Source: Ophioceras dolichostomum
Taxonomy: Eukaryota > Ascomycota > Sordariomycetes > Magnaporthales > Ophioceraceae
Direction of reading: 5' to 3'
DNA length: 64,000 nt
Assembly: GCA_003049485.1 (NCBI GenBank)
Contig: PYST01000121.1
Span: 1-64,000, forward strand
The position numbers and the translations under genes are program-made. Below, one piece after another: positions 35,962-47,311 of the stretch (position 1 is its first letter; the number at the start of each line of letters is the position of its first letter). The notes under the pieces are model-generated. The model made no database searches. It worked only from the letters and a program-made list of their open reading frames with translations, and was not told where the DNA came from.

Positions 35962-37110
35962 TCAGCGCGCAGCCCCTAATGCCCTTGGAGGCACGGGTGT
36001 GGTTTCAGTGTAACAAGAATCGTATATCAGGAGGGCGCTGGTCGTGTGCACCGTGAATGAGGGATCCTCGAAGAATATTGGCTCTATTTCAGTTGCAAGC
36101 CACCTGTGCAAGAATGGTAGACAGACCCCGACCTTCTGGTAGAGCACCCATCGACGCTTAGGCTGGAGCGAGCCGATGTTGTGAAGGTTCCGCCTGTCTG
36201 CGTCCAACGGCATGCACAGATAGACGAACGGAACACCGTCCTCGTTCAGCTGCCCGGTCACATGGATCGGCCCAGCCTCCTGGGGAAACGTGAGGGATTC
36301 CGTGATGGCGAGTGGAGCGATCGTCGGGATCAAGATGTGCATGACCGGCTTCGGGCCGAGTTTGGGCCGGGCGACTTCGACGATAGAGGCGACGAGCTGA
36401 TCGAGGTCGTGGCTGTAGCCGAGGAAGGTTGCCCCGAGCGGATCCTGTTCCTTGCACTTGTCGAACATCGGATGCCAGGCTGTGCCCGGGTTGAAGACGA
36501 AGAAGTAATGCGGCACCTTCTCGTCCCGATGCTTCCTGGTCATGCTGCGGACGAAGGAGTGGACGTGCTGCGGGAACTTTTCTCCCCGGGAGTTCTCCGA
36601 GGAGACGTTGTCCGCCATGCGGTTGAGACTGACGCTCATTTTCTCCGCCGCGTCGGCTAGCCTCTTGATATGCGCGACTGCGGCGCCGCTTGTGAGAAGG
36701 GCGCCAGCGTTCATGAGCTGACCCAGGACGTCCGGCTTGGCAAACTTTGCCAGGTCGTTGGATAGTGTCTCTAGGACCCGAGCTCGAGCCGAGCTGGCGT
36801 CGGCCAGCTGCTGGATTGCTGCGGTCTGCAGCGCTGCTCGAGCCGAGCTGGCGTCGGCCAGCTGCTGTATTGCTGCGGTTTGCAGCGCTGCATCGTTCGA
36901 CTGCCGGGTGGCCATGTTTGCGAGTTCTTCGCGTATGAGGGCTGTCTGATCAGGACGTTTCTCTGGCACGAAACGATCGTAGAGGCCGACTGAAGCAGTC
37001 ACAATGTTGGCTGCCGCACTAACACCGTCGAGGATGGGACCCTTGAGTGCGCTACTGATATTCTGCGGCATGCCGAACACCACCGGCGATGGCTGTGGAG
37101 ACGGCTCCAT
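35962..37110 (-). CDS. Hypothetical protein with helical N-terminus and duplicated 18-residue unit
   Basis: I do not recognise this protein. It is a single exon of 382 residues, with the ATG at 37110. After a short Pro-rich start, residues 30-170 are Ala/Leu/Gln-rich and predicted helical. They include two tandem, near-identical 18-residue units (core LQTAAIQQLADASSAR) at about 78-113. The C-terminal half looks globular and contains HYFFVFNPGTAWHPMFD, then LGATFLGYSHDLDQLV and PVMHILIPTIAPLAITESL. I have a weak memory of a WHP-containing block in other hypothetical proteins of plant-associated ascomycetes. There is no signal peptide and no clear membrane segment. Codon use is GC-rich like the neighbours, so the frame is very likely real. 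A role in fungal self/non-self signalling is possible but not shown. Confidence 0.8.
   Translation of the reverse strand: MEPSPQPSPVVFGMPQNISSALKGPILDGVSAAANIVTASVGLYDRFVPEKRPDQTALIREELANMATRQSNDAALQTAAIQQLADASSARAALQTAAIQQLADASSARARVLETLSNDLAKFAKPDVLGQLMNAGALLTSGAAVAHIKRLADAAEKMSVSLNRMADNVSSENSRGEKFPQHVHSFVRSMTRKHRDEKVPHYFFVFNPGTAWHPMFDKCKEQDPLGATFLGYSHDLDQLVASIVEVARPKLGPKPVMHILIPTIAPLAITESLTFPQEAGPIHVTGQLNEDGVPFVYLCMPLDADRRNLHNIGSLQPKRRWVLYQKVGVCLPFLHRWLATEIEPIFFEDPSFTVHTTSALLIYDSCYTETTPVPPRALGAAR
36782..36889 (-). repeat. 54-base tandem duplication inside the hypothetical gene
   Basis: Two adjacent 54-base copies (36782-36835 and 36836-36889) differ at only a few positions and keep the reading frame, doubling an 18-residue helical unit. 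The low divergence suggests a recent event or gene-conversion upkeep. Confidence 0.9.
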
Positions 37111-38180
37111 GCTGTCCCAGGGTAGTTTGAAGGATCCTAACGATTCTGCCGGAAACGATTTGGTGCTGGATTATGGTGGAGGATGGAGGAAATCCCATGA
37201 CAGAAGCCTGACGCTAACTTCAAGTTTGCTGGGGGTTTCCGTCTTGCTCTGAGACCTCTGTGGTGTCGGCGGGGTCGACAGCCCGTTCAACACTCATCTT
37301 CTTATAGGGAGTGAGTTACACGAGTCGACCCCTCTTCCGTGCGACGCAGAAACAGGCAACGGGACCCTGGGCATTTTGTGCGCAGCCTCTGTCGATTTCC
37401 GTGGACGCCTTATTCATGCCCCTCCACCCTCAAGTCAAGGCTGACGGTCGGTGTGGCCTGTTCGAAGCATAGTAGTGCAACGGGGAGTGGCCCGGAACCA
37501 GCCCGCGTGAGATATCAAGATCGCCGGGGAGTTTTCTGAGTTTAAGATCAGCAAAGACGCATACCCCAAAGCGCCTATTAGGGGGGGTTTTTCGGTGGTT
37601 GAACTAGGGGCTCATGGGAAGGGAGTGTGATAAAGAGAGAGAGAGAGGGAAAGGGTGAAGAAAGCGGGTATGAAAAGAGAGATAAATGAGAGGGAGAGAG
37701 GAAAAAGCAAAAATGGATTGGGAAAGGGGAGCAAAGAACAGAGGATGAAAAGAAAATATGGAGCAACAACAATGAAACACGCAGAGCAGAGCATGATGGC
37801 CTCTGCAGCCCAAATCAAAAGAAGTTTCACGACTAGCTAACTGCCGAAAGAAGATATAGAAAGCTGAAAAAGGACTGGAACAAAAGCTATCATATCATAT
37901 GCCATGATGCCCATTGTTTCTCTATGATGCCCCCCATTCCATCTTTAAAGGGGGTAGTGAAGTGCCGAAATAAAGGCCTCTCCAGGCCAAAGGATGCTAA
38001 AAGGAGACACGATAAGACAGAAAAGAAAACACAGCACAAATCAGACCAGAGCATTCTTTTTTTCTCCTCCCCGGATTCCTCTCCTCTCCCTCACTAGGAA
38101 TCCAGGCCAGGGCTCCAGACATGATCATCATCACCACCACCACCACCACCAGGCAAACAAACCCCCCCTTCTCCTCCACA
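37111..38180. promoter_or_regulatory. Promoter of the hypothetical gene and 3' flank of the trehalose synthase gene
   Basis: About 1.07 kb between two minus-strand genes. A purine-rich run on the + strand at about 37615-37780 (GAGAGA units) lies in the likely promoter. A CAC-rich microsatellite at about 38126-38152 is close to the trehalose synthase stop. No coding region is supportable. Confidence 0.4.
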
Positions 38181-40016
38181 TCACTTCTGCTCACCCTCCT
38201 CCCCCTCCCCCTCCTCCTCCTTCGAGCCCAACAACCCCGTAACAGCATCAACAACCTTCCCCGTCCCGCTCACGACCGCGTCCCCCGCGCTCCTCAGCGC
38301 GATGGCCGCCCGCCCTCCCGCGCCGTCCTCCCCCGCGGCCGCCAGGCGCGTTAGCTCCGACACGAAGCTGGACCCCCACCAGGCGCTCGTGTACTTGAAC
38401 ACGTAGCGCTCGAGCTTCCGGTAGTTGACCTCGCGCTGCTCGGGCGTCATCGTGACCGCGTCGTGTATCGCGTTCGCGAGCTCCTCCGTGTTCCACGGGT
38501 TGACGATCAGCGAGCCGTTCAGGCTCTGCGCGGCGCCCGTGAACTCGGACAGGATCATGACGCCGTGCCGCTCGCGCTGCGTGGCGATGTACTCGTAGCT
38601 GACGAGGTTCATGCCGTCCCTCGTGGAGCTGACCAGGCAGACGTCGCTCACGGCGTACAGGGCCGCCAGCTCGTCGAAGTTGACCGACTGGTGGAGGAAG
38701 TGGATGGGCATGAACTCTATCGTGCCGAACCGGCCGTTGATGCGGCCCACCAGCTCGTTCACCACGGCGCGGAGGTTCTGGTACTCCTCCACGTCCTGCC
38801 GCGAGGGGACGGCCACTTGGACTAAAACGATCCGGCCGATCCACTCCGGGTGCTCCGTCAGGAAGACCTCGAGCGCGTGCAGCTTCTGGGGCACGCCCTT
38901 GATGTAGTCGAGGCGGTCGACGCCGACGATGAGCTTGACGCCGTTGAACTTGCGCTTGAGCGCGTCGATGCGCTCCTGCACCTTCGGCCGCTTGAGCTCC
39001 TCGACGAACTTCTCCGGGTCGATGCCGATCGGGAACGCGCCGACAGTAACGAAGCGTCCGTTGAACTCGACACCGTTGGGGGTGGTTGAAGCTCCGCTGG
39101 ATAGATTGGTGGGTTCAACGTTAGTGCATTGCGGTCCTCATTTTTCTTTTTCCATTGATAGCTCCGTGGGAAACACTTACAGGATACGCGAGCAAGAGCT
39201 CAGGAAGTGGCGAGCATAGTCATAGGTGTGGAAGCCGATGAGGTCGCAGTGGAGGACGCCGCGGAGCAGGGCCTCGCGGACGGGCAGGATGCGGTAGATC
39301 TCCGAGGAGGGAAACGGCGTGTGCAGGAAGAAGCCAATCTTGACGTTCTTCTTGGAAGATCCTATCTCCTCACGCAGCAGCTCCGGCAGGAGCATCAGGT
39401 GGTAGTCATGCACCCAGACCAGGTCGCCGTCCTGAACATCCTTAATGATAGTCTTAGCGAAGAGCTGGTTTACCTCCTTGTACGCCTCCCAGGCGGACTC
39501 GTCGAAGGTGATCTCGCCGGGGTGGTAGTGGAAGAGGGGCCACAGGATTGAGTCTAGTTGGTAGACGATGTTGGTAGTTTCGTGGTTAGTTAGGAAGCTC
39601 GGTAGAGCTAGCTCGGGTAGCTAGGTAGCCATTGCGGTGATGCATACTGATTCATACTGATGGAGGAGGAGGAATTGAGGGTGGAGGGAAGGACGACAGG
39701 GGCAGCAGCACGTACTCGCAAAGCCGTTGTAGTGTCTGTCAGCAGTGTCGTCGTCGACGAACACTGGGTGGCAGCCGTACTCGGACTCCAGCTTCTGGAC
39801 GAGAGGTCCAACTTCAGCCTCCGGCACCTCAAGGCCGGGCCATCCGTACCACTCGAACCTCGTAGTCTTGGACAGACCGCTCAGGCCGGTGGCCAATCCA
39901 CCTGAGGAGTCCTTGAATGTGTACTGGCCGTCGTCGGAGCGCTTAATCGTGACAGACAGACGATTGGACGCTAGGAGAAGGCGACCGGGCGCCGGGGCGT
40001 CGTCGCCGGAGCTCAT
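38181..40016 (-). CDS. tps1: Alpha,alpha-trehalose-phosphate synthase (UDP-forming), GT20 family
   Basis: Joins UDP-glucose and glucose-6-phosphate to trehalose-6-phosphate, the first step of trehalose synthesis, in the cytosol. Exons 40016-39716, 39553-39181 and 39096-38181 give 529 residues, the usual length of fungal Tps1. Family motifs in order: LLASNRLSVTI near the start with SSGGLATGL, WYGWPG, NSILWPLFHYHPGEI, WVHDYHLMLLP, FLHTPFPSSEIYR, GIDPEKF, GVDRLDYIKG (Arg and Lys contact phosphates) and RDGMNLVSYEYIA. The acidic, Gly-rich C-terminal tail (GEGEEGEQK) lacks a phosphatase domain, so this is the synthase only. Donors are GTACGT and GTAAGT. Two AGGGG elements in the promoter fit stress control, which is inference. 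Confidence 0.97.
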
Positions 40017-43000
40017 TGCTGCTGAGCTGTCTGTGTTGGTAGGCAGGCTTCTCCTTGACGAGGATGTTGGGATTTGGTCTCGATCACCTGGTAGGTATCG
40101 AGACGTGAGCGGCCGTTTGGGGCCGAGCGGCAGCTTGGGGAAGATTTCCCTCTCCCTTCCAGAGGTTCAATCGATTCGTGCAGCTGCTTCTGGCTGTTGC
40201 AGAGAGGATGCTGGCAGCTGTTTCGTGGACTGAGATCTGAGTCGAGGAGATTCAAAAATATCAATGGCTGGGTCAGAAACACGAACAGCTAGGCGCTCCC
40301 CCTTAGAGGAGGTCTATAGAAGTTGGAGTTGAGAGCTGTGGTGGGAAAGTTGATGGCGTCGGCTGGATCAGGGTTACAAGCTGGAAGCTCGTGGAGGAAG
40401 GAAGGAGCTTAAAGTGGGTGCAGGACGGCGGGGTAAGATCGACTTTCGAGGCTTCAGGTGTGAATGAGTTCTGGAACATCAACGGGGGAAGTCGGGACTC
40501 ACATGTAGCCGTGTCTGGAGTTATTTCAAAACCACCGGATGACAGAATCACCAATTCCTGTTTTTGCGTACTAGTAGACGTGAACGCGAGGCCAATGTAT
40601 GCGAACAAAAAAAGATGGGAGGATTTAAAGCTGATAGTTTTGGAGGAACAAGAAGAGTGAGGGGGAGGGAAGGAGTGGGATTGATGCTTGTTGATCAGTG
40701 GACCGGGGGTGGGCAGTCTCCTACGTAATTGGGGAGGCCAAGAGCTGCGTGTTTGTGGTGCGTGCCCAATGCCGGAGGTCTGGGACGGCAGGGATGTGAA
40801 GCTGTGGGTGCCGCCACTGGCTGGCCTGGCTGGCTGTCTGGTGGCTGCTTCTTCCGGCCTCTGCCGTCAAAAAGTTGGTGCTTCTCGCGTGGCCGCGCCA
40901 ACAACCAAAAAGGAGACAAGGTCCCAAGGCCAGCCCGGGCCCGCCTCTCCTCCGGCTATTCGTGGACTCGCAAAGCTTCAACGGAAGTTCCTTGTATGGT
41001 TCTTTTTTGTGAGTCTTCGTCAGTGTCCCTTGCTGCATCCCTTCACGATAACTTCCCGGCTAAGTACCTCGCTGTTTTTTTCTTTCTTTTCTTTGCGGGA
41101 ATTTCGACCTTTCCCCTATCTCCGTCCTTTTTTGCTTGGGGTAACACCCGACGGACGGACACACGCAGGGAGAGTTAAGCAGTAGGGCCGTTTTAGAAGC
41201 TTCCTGTAGCTCTGCCGATGTAGACACAGCAGAAGAGGGGCAGGCAGGTAGCACCAGACGAAGCTTGGACGAACTAGAACGAACCGTTCCGGCCAAATGT
41301 CAACCCGGGATCGCCCTGCAGCTCTGAATGAGATCCTACGGTCCCGGAAGTCCCAACCGGGTTCCCACCGTGGCCGTGTGAACTGGCCTCGTTCAGCGTT
41401 CATCAGCGAGTCGTTGGCAGATGATCGTGATGGACCCAGGGCTTACGAAGTACTAAGAGAAACTCACCACCGACCACTGCTCGCATGAGGCCTGTATCGG
41501 CCATGTCCAGCCCTCAGGCCCGAGTTGTCCTTGGCCGTTGGGCTGAGACTTTTTTTTTTCTATCTCCTTTTGTTTCCAAAATCGCTCAAGTCGCCATCCG
41601 ATTTAAGCCGTTGCATCTGCATATGCGGGACACATTGCAGCTCGTGGAGGCCTGGGACCTCGAATACCACCTAATCCTGTAGCCGGCAGGAAAAGATGGT
41701 TAGGGAGTTTCTGCCCGGTTAGCCGCCAGGTATTCGTCGACACCTCATTGAACATGGAGGTCTCCTGCATGGCTTGCGATTCCCTCAGCACCAATTTTTT
41801 TTCTTCCTCCCATCAGGAGCTTTGACCGTGACTGGAAGGCCGGCAGGAAACACGTTCTCTGCACATCTTGCTCCTACCATTCCCTCCAACCATTTCCCGA
41901 GTACATGTTCGTCACCTCAGTGCCACTAGCTGATCAGTAAGCCTGACAGAAATTCAGCATGCTAGACGAATCTCCACCCGGCCGTGGAGGAACCACTTGC
42001 TCCATCCCGCTCCGGCAAGCCGTCAATGGACGGACGGCCCGAGTACTGGAAGCCCACGGAGGCCAATCATTTCCCCACGCCCCCTCCCGGCTACTAGGCT
42101 CATGGAGGTCTCGGGCACCTCGGCTTAACTTCGCATTTCCCCGTGAGAAGTTTTCAACAAGACCCAAACGAATCGCTGGTGAGCCGGCTGCCTACTATCT
42201 GCATCCAATAAAGAAATGCTTGAAGAACAGAAATATAGAGGGTAATAGTAGGACTGGCTACTGATTCTGATATGGAAACCGACTGGGCTTTAGGTGTCAG
42301 CAGAATCACAGAAGTGCCATGTAAGTTCGGAGGACGGAAGAGCATGCGACGGCTTCATCTAGCGTCGCGGACGAACAGATGCCAACCTTTCTTTCCTCGA
42401 TTACCTAAACTTCGTCCAATCGTCGGATGCAGCCGTCTTGTACGGCGGCCATTATAAGGCTGGTGAGTTGGATTCAACTGAAAAGCCGGACAACTCGAGA
42501 TCTTCCTTGCCTGAGGGGTGGTACGCTAGTACCGCGCAAGACTCGAAACTCCAAAATTAAGCCGGAAATTGCTTGGGAGTTTCTGTATTAAAAGAAGAAG
42601 AAAATGTTGTACCAAGGAATTCTAGAATTTGACGAAATCTAGAACTGCTTCCATCTTGGTCTGGAAGGGTGCAAGGGAAGGCAAGAGCTATGTGCGGTGA
42701 GAACACCCTCATCTGTGAAGCACTTCCCTGGAGATCCTTTTCGGCAGCGAGCCACCAAGGTACCTGGTATTTATGGGCTGGTACTGTTGAGAATCAATCC
42801 AGGCTCACTCAGGCAGTCATGCTCTTGTACATAAACCCGTGGCGTCAACCCCTGGCGCCTGGCCCTACTGGGAACGAGAACGACCGGGCTAGAATGTTCC
42901 TGGATGGGGCCGAACTTAGCAGTTCCTGGGGACATCTGCGGGGACGGCCCAGGCTCGCAATGTGTGGTTGATGGACAAAGCACGCAACCCTGCCTCGCGA

Positions 43001-44565
43001 CTTCCACGCGTCAGGCATAGGAGTCAGGAATTTTGATGACGGAAAAGAGGAGAAGAAGGAAGGCGGTGATACAAAGCCCAGGCTGCAACGTACTGGTATC
43101 ATGGGCGGCGAATCGACGGTTTTTATTCGACTCTAAAACTCAATTGCAGGCTCGGCGGAGTCCAGGGAGGAAGAGCAGTGCAGGGATGCAGGGGGAGCCA
43201 GAACGGACGACTGGTTGTGGGTCCGCACTTCTTCAAGGCTCGACGGCTACTAACATCCACCCGTGACCCCGAGCTAACTTCCGCCGACCATCACGGTTGG
43301 CAAATTTGGCGTGAGGCCGCGTTCACACTTCACAGCCATCTCCCAAGCCTCATGCGTGGTGTGGTTGTGGATTCGGGAAGATCGGGAGGATGTGATACGC
43401 TCACTGTTCAATAAATGTTGCTTGCGAAATACCTTCTTTCCCTCACCACGTCGTGATTTAGAGTCACGAACTGGAGACCGATGGTATCTCAATGGGGATC
43501 GGTCGACGACGTCCCAACATGGCGTCGTAACCCGGCTAGCGGCCCAGCCAACTAGCAGCCTGGTATCTGCCAACACTCGCCAAGCTTCCTCCTCGGGCAT
43601 CTAGCTTGACCGCAACACCGGATCTCTTGTTTGTCTGCGAGGACTGAAATCCAAAGAGGCAAGGGAGATGGATCTCGTGATGGTTGCAACCCCAACCGAG
43701 ACAAGAATCCAACCGCGGAGGGCGGCGTGATGGCCAAGAATACAGATGACCAGGAACACGGTAAACAGCATCAGCTCTTTGCATTTTTGCGGATAGCTCA
43801 TGCACTCCGGTTCGTCTCTTCTCGGTTTGCTCGGCTTGAACTACGCACTTTGACGCCATCCACGACTTACAACACCCACCATAACGGGCAATATGAACCG
43901 TCCGTGTTGGCGCATGATACCCATGAATAAGATTATGGACGTTGTGCAAAAAGGGTCGTCAGAATGGGCATCGGTGCCTTCGGGCACAAAAGAAGCAGCG
44001 ACAGGCGCCGGCCTGTGGGGTAGTGCCATGTTATTGACACGCGAACGGCCCTTGTTCGGTGGACTCTGATGTGCTTGGCAGACGAGGCTCCTTCAGAGGG
44101 GGGATCGGGAATATCGGCCGAGACCGAGTCCGCCCGACATATTCAAGTGAAATAACACAAGACTTGCCTCCAAGGAGAGATGATAGATCTCAAGTATTTC
44201 TTTCGTTTTAACGACCCGTTGGTTCGGTATCGTGTATTTGATTTAAATCCCTTTAACTGGTCGTCATTCTTTTAACAAACAGAATCCCCTTTCTTCTCTT
44301 CTTGTCTTCATTATCCGAGGAAAGAATCTGGTAAAGGATACCACTTCACACCACACCACTCACCTCGGGTTTCTCCTTCTCCTCCATAGACATAGACGCA
44401 AGAGAAGACCTCTTCCACCAGATTCGACGCCGATCAGAGTTACATCTCAGCCTCGTCTCCCTTGCCTCCCTCCAAACCCCCTTAGAATAATCCCTGCTCA
44501 CACTTCCCACTTCCCACGTCCGACAAACATCACTCTCACCTGCCGACAACACTTACTGGGAGGCA
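40017..44565. other. Long gene-free region between tps1 and the second MFS gene
   Basis: About 4.5 kb, the longest stretch here without a supportable gene. The tps1 promoter occupies the left end and the MFS promoter the right end. Open frames of up to about 137 codons occur on both strands (for example 43536-43949) but lack domains, splice logic or codon bias. No terminal inverted repeats or transposase motifs were seen. It may hide decayed mobile DNA, non-coding RNA or small spliced genes that I cannot see by eye. Confidence 0.4.
40299..40303 (-). promoter_or_regulatory. Possible stress-response element (AGGGG) upstream of tps1
   Basis: CCCCT on the + strand, so AGGGG in the tps1 orientation, about 285 bases before the start codon. 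A second AGGGG in the + orientation sits at 40660-40664. Such elements control yeast TPS1 through Msn2/4, but a 5-base match occurs often by chance. Confidence 0.25.
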
Positions 44566-46485
44566 ATGGCTTCGGCTTCTTCGAGAGACGGCATCGTGAA
44601 GATGGACACTCTAGCCCCACCACAGTTCGAAAAGGGAAGAGAGAATGACGGGGGTAACAGCTCAAGCGTGGACTTGGAAAGGGGCTCGGTGCTGCCTCCA
44701 CAGAGCAAAGGCTCGGAGTTATCAGACGGCACTGCCGTTGAGCCAGAAGGCGACGACGCCTTCCTGGTGGGCTGGGATGGCGAGAAGGATCCAGAAAACC
44801 CGATGAACTGGAGCAACGGGAAGAAATGGGGCATCATCGGATCGCTGTCTCTCATCACCTTCCTCACGTAAGTCACTGTTCTCAGTCACCGATAGAAGAC
44901 GGATCAGGGGCAAGAAGAAGACACTACCCAGATCTTGCCTGCCCTCCCCTTCGAACACCACATACCATACACCTCTCAACCCACCCGCTCCTCCCCCTCT
45001 TTAGAAACTAACACAGAACCTCCTCTCACCACCCAACCAGCCCACTCGCCTCCTCAATGCTAGCCCCCGGCGTCCCCGTCATCCTCCTCGAGTTCCGCAA
45101 CTTCAACAACATGGTCGCGACCTTCATCGTGTCCATCTACATCCTCGGCTTCGCCTTCGGTCCTTTACTGATGGCGCCCCTGAGCGAGATCTACGGCCGC
45201 CTCTGGGTGTACCACGTCACCAACGTGCTGTTCCTCGCCTTCACCGTCATGTGCGCCGAGTCCACCTCGATCGACATGCTGCTCGCGGCCCGGTTCCTGG
45301 CCGGCTTCGCGGGCGTCACCGCCATCACCACGGGCGCCGGCACGATCTCGGACTTGATACCGACCGAGCGGCGCGGCGGCGCGATGGCCATCTGGTCGCT
45401 CGGCCCGCTGCTGGGGCCAGTCATCGGTCCCGTCTGTGCTGGGTTCGTCGTGGAGGACCTTGGTTGGAGATGGGTGTTTTGGATCGTCACTATCGCTGTC
45501 AGTGTTTTTTTTTTTGTTTTTTTCTCTTTCCTTCCCACACAGCGTTGCCATCTTCTCTGGATGGATCACCCTCATGCCCCGAGATCCCATCCATTCATGA
45601 TACTTTGTGCTGACCGTCTTCTTTCCTTCTCGCACACAGAGCGGTGCCTCAACAATCCTAGCCTTCCTCGTCCAGAGAGAGACGTACGCACCCGTCCTGC
45701 TCGAGCGTAAGGCCGCAAAGCTCCGCAAGGAGACAGGCGATTCCCGCTACAAGTCCAAGCTGCAGAAGCAAGGCACGCCCCGCGAGCTCTTCCTCTTCGC
45801 CATCGTCCGCCCCGCCCGCCTCTTCCTCTTCTCGCCCATCGTGACGCTCATCTGCCTGCAGGCGGCCCTGATCACGGCCGTCATGTACATCCTCTTCTCG
45901 ACCTTTTCGTTCGTCTTCCGGGACTACTACCACTTCGACTCCGTGGCGCAGGGCCTCTCCTTCCTCTCCATGGGCATCGGCAACTTCATCGGCCTGGGCT
46001 TCATCGGCATCCTGTCAGATGTCATCCTCAAGCGCGCAAAGGCCCGAGCCGGACCCGACGCTGAGCCGAACCCGGAGGCCCGTCTGCACCCGCTCGTCTC
46101 GCTGCCGCCCATCGTGCTGATCCCGGGCGGCATGTTCGTGTACGGCTGGACGATCGAGTACGGCGTGCACTGGATCGGGCCCATGATCGGCGCGTCGATG
46201 GTTGGCGCGGGCATGATCGCCGTCATGATGGCGACCAACGTGTACCTGGTCGACGTGCACACCGAGTACGCCGCGTCCGCGATGGGCGCCAACGCCGTGC
46301 TGCGCTCGCTGTTCGGCGCGTTGCTGCCGCTCTGCGCCATGGACATGTACGACGCGCTCGGCCTGGGGTGGGGGAACACGCTGCTCGGGTTCCTCGCGCT
46401 GCTCCTGGCGCCGATCCCGTACCTGATGTACCTCTTTGGGAAGAGGATCAGGACCCACCCCAGGTTTGCGAACAGGAAGTACTGA
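44566..46485 (+). CDS. MFS transporter, DHA1 (drug/polyamine-proton antiporter) type
   Basis: Predicted twelve-helix proton antiporter of the plasma membrane; substrate unknown. Exons 44566-44867, 45041-45497 and 45640-46485 give 534 residues. A hydrophilic tail of about 85 residues ends in the DPENPMNWSNGKKW motif typical of this subgroup just before helix 1. Motif A reads LSEIYGRLWVY, so the usual Arg-Arg/Lys after GR is replaced by Leu-Trp. Helix 5 has GPVIGPVCAGF, and the loop QRETYAPVLLERKAAKLRKETGD links the two halves. The last helices carry NAVLRSLFGALLPL, also characteristic. The protein at 7243-9639 shares the linker and helix patterns but has a far longer N-terminus. Intron donors are GTAAGT and GTCAGT; the second intron has a long T run. 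Confidence 0.92.
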
Positions 46486-47228
46486 GGAGGAAGAGAGAGA
46501 AGAGAGAAAGAAGAAAGCGTGCGAAAGAGCGAGAACAGAAACGAGAAGGAAGTTTCGCTACTGCAACTTCAGGTTCAACAAAGAGAAACATTATGAATAG
46601 GGAATAGCCGGCAACAGAAGCGGTGGTGGTGATTGCCGGACTCTTCTTCCTCTCCGTATCTGTTTTTTTTTGTCTTTTTCTTCATCTCACATCCCCTTTC
46701 TTCTTTGTTGACGAAAATTAGTGAGGGGCGAACTGGTAGGCCCCTTGATTTCTCATGGGAAAATACGCACGCATAGTTAAGATGTGGTGGTGGTGGTTGT
46801 GGCGGTGGTGATGGCGGCGGGCATTAGGATCAACACTTTCGTACGGAACGGTCTTCCTATTTGACTGGTACACCTGCATCTGAATAGACAAGAGACCGGA
46901 ACTGGCTGGAGTTAATGGCGAAAAAAGGGATAACTTCACATTCTTCCTCCTACAGGTACCTACTTAATAGCAGAAACCAATGCTCTGCGGGCAGCTGGCA
47001 TCATCAATGTTGGGGGAGCTCATCGTGTACATAGATCATCTTCTTGGATTAGAGAATCCCGACTAATTTGGACCTCCCTTCTCACCTGCGCATTGCCTTG
47101 CAGGCCGTTTCATGTCACTTGGGGGGCGTATGCATGAAACTGAAGGCTTTTTACGCAGACTACCTAATAATTGAACTGGTCAGGCTGGTCGCGAGAGGTG
47201 GCAGACAAAAAAGGAAGCAGAAAAAAAT
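46486..47228. other. 3' flank of the MFS gene
   Basis: About 740 bases with a purine-rich stretch straight after the stop and T-runs near 46660. No gene is supportable. The tRNA-Thr terminator T-run (minus strand) is at 47221-47227. Confidence 0.45.
47221..47227 (-). terminator. RNA polymerase III terminator of tRNA-Thr
   Basis: Seven A on the + strand read as seven T on the tRNA strand, starting one base after the discriminator. Confidence 0.85.
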
Positions 47229-47311
47229 TGCCCCCTCCCAGGATTGAACTGAGGACCTTCGCATTGTCTTGTAATACAAGTGCGATGCTCTAGCCACTGA
47301 GCTAAAAGGGC
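47229..47311 (-). tRNA. tRNA-Thr (anticodon UGU) with a 10-base intron
   Basis: Read on the minus strand from 47311. Acceptor arm GCCCTTT pairs with AGGGGGC (with G-U pairs). The D arm is GCTC/GAGC with A box TAGCTCAGTGGC. The anticodon stem is TCGCA/TGCGA and the mature loop CTTGTAA, giving anticodon TGT. The T arm CTCAG/CTGGG encloses TTCAATC, with the B box fitting GTTCAANNC. The discriminator base is A. A 10-base intron (TTACAAGACA) follows position 37, the standard place for nuclear tRNA introns. A run of seven T right after the gene is the RNA polymerase III terminator. Confidence 0.93.
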
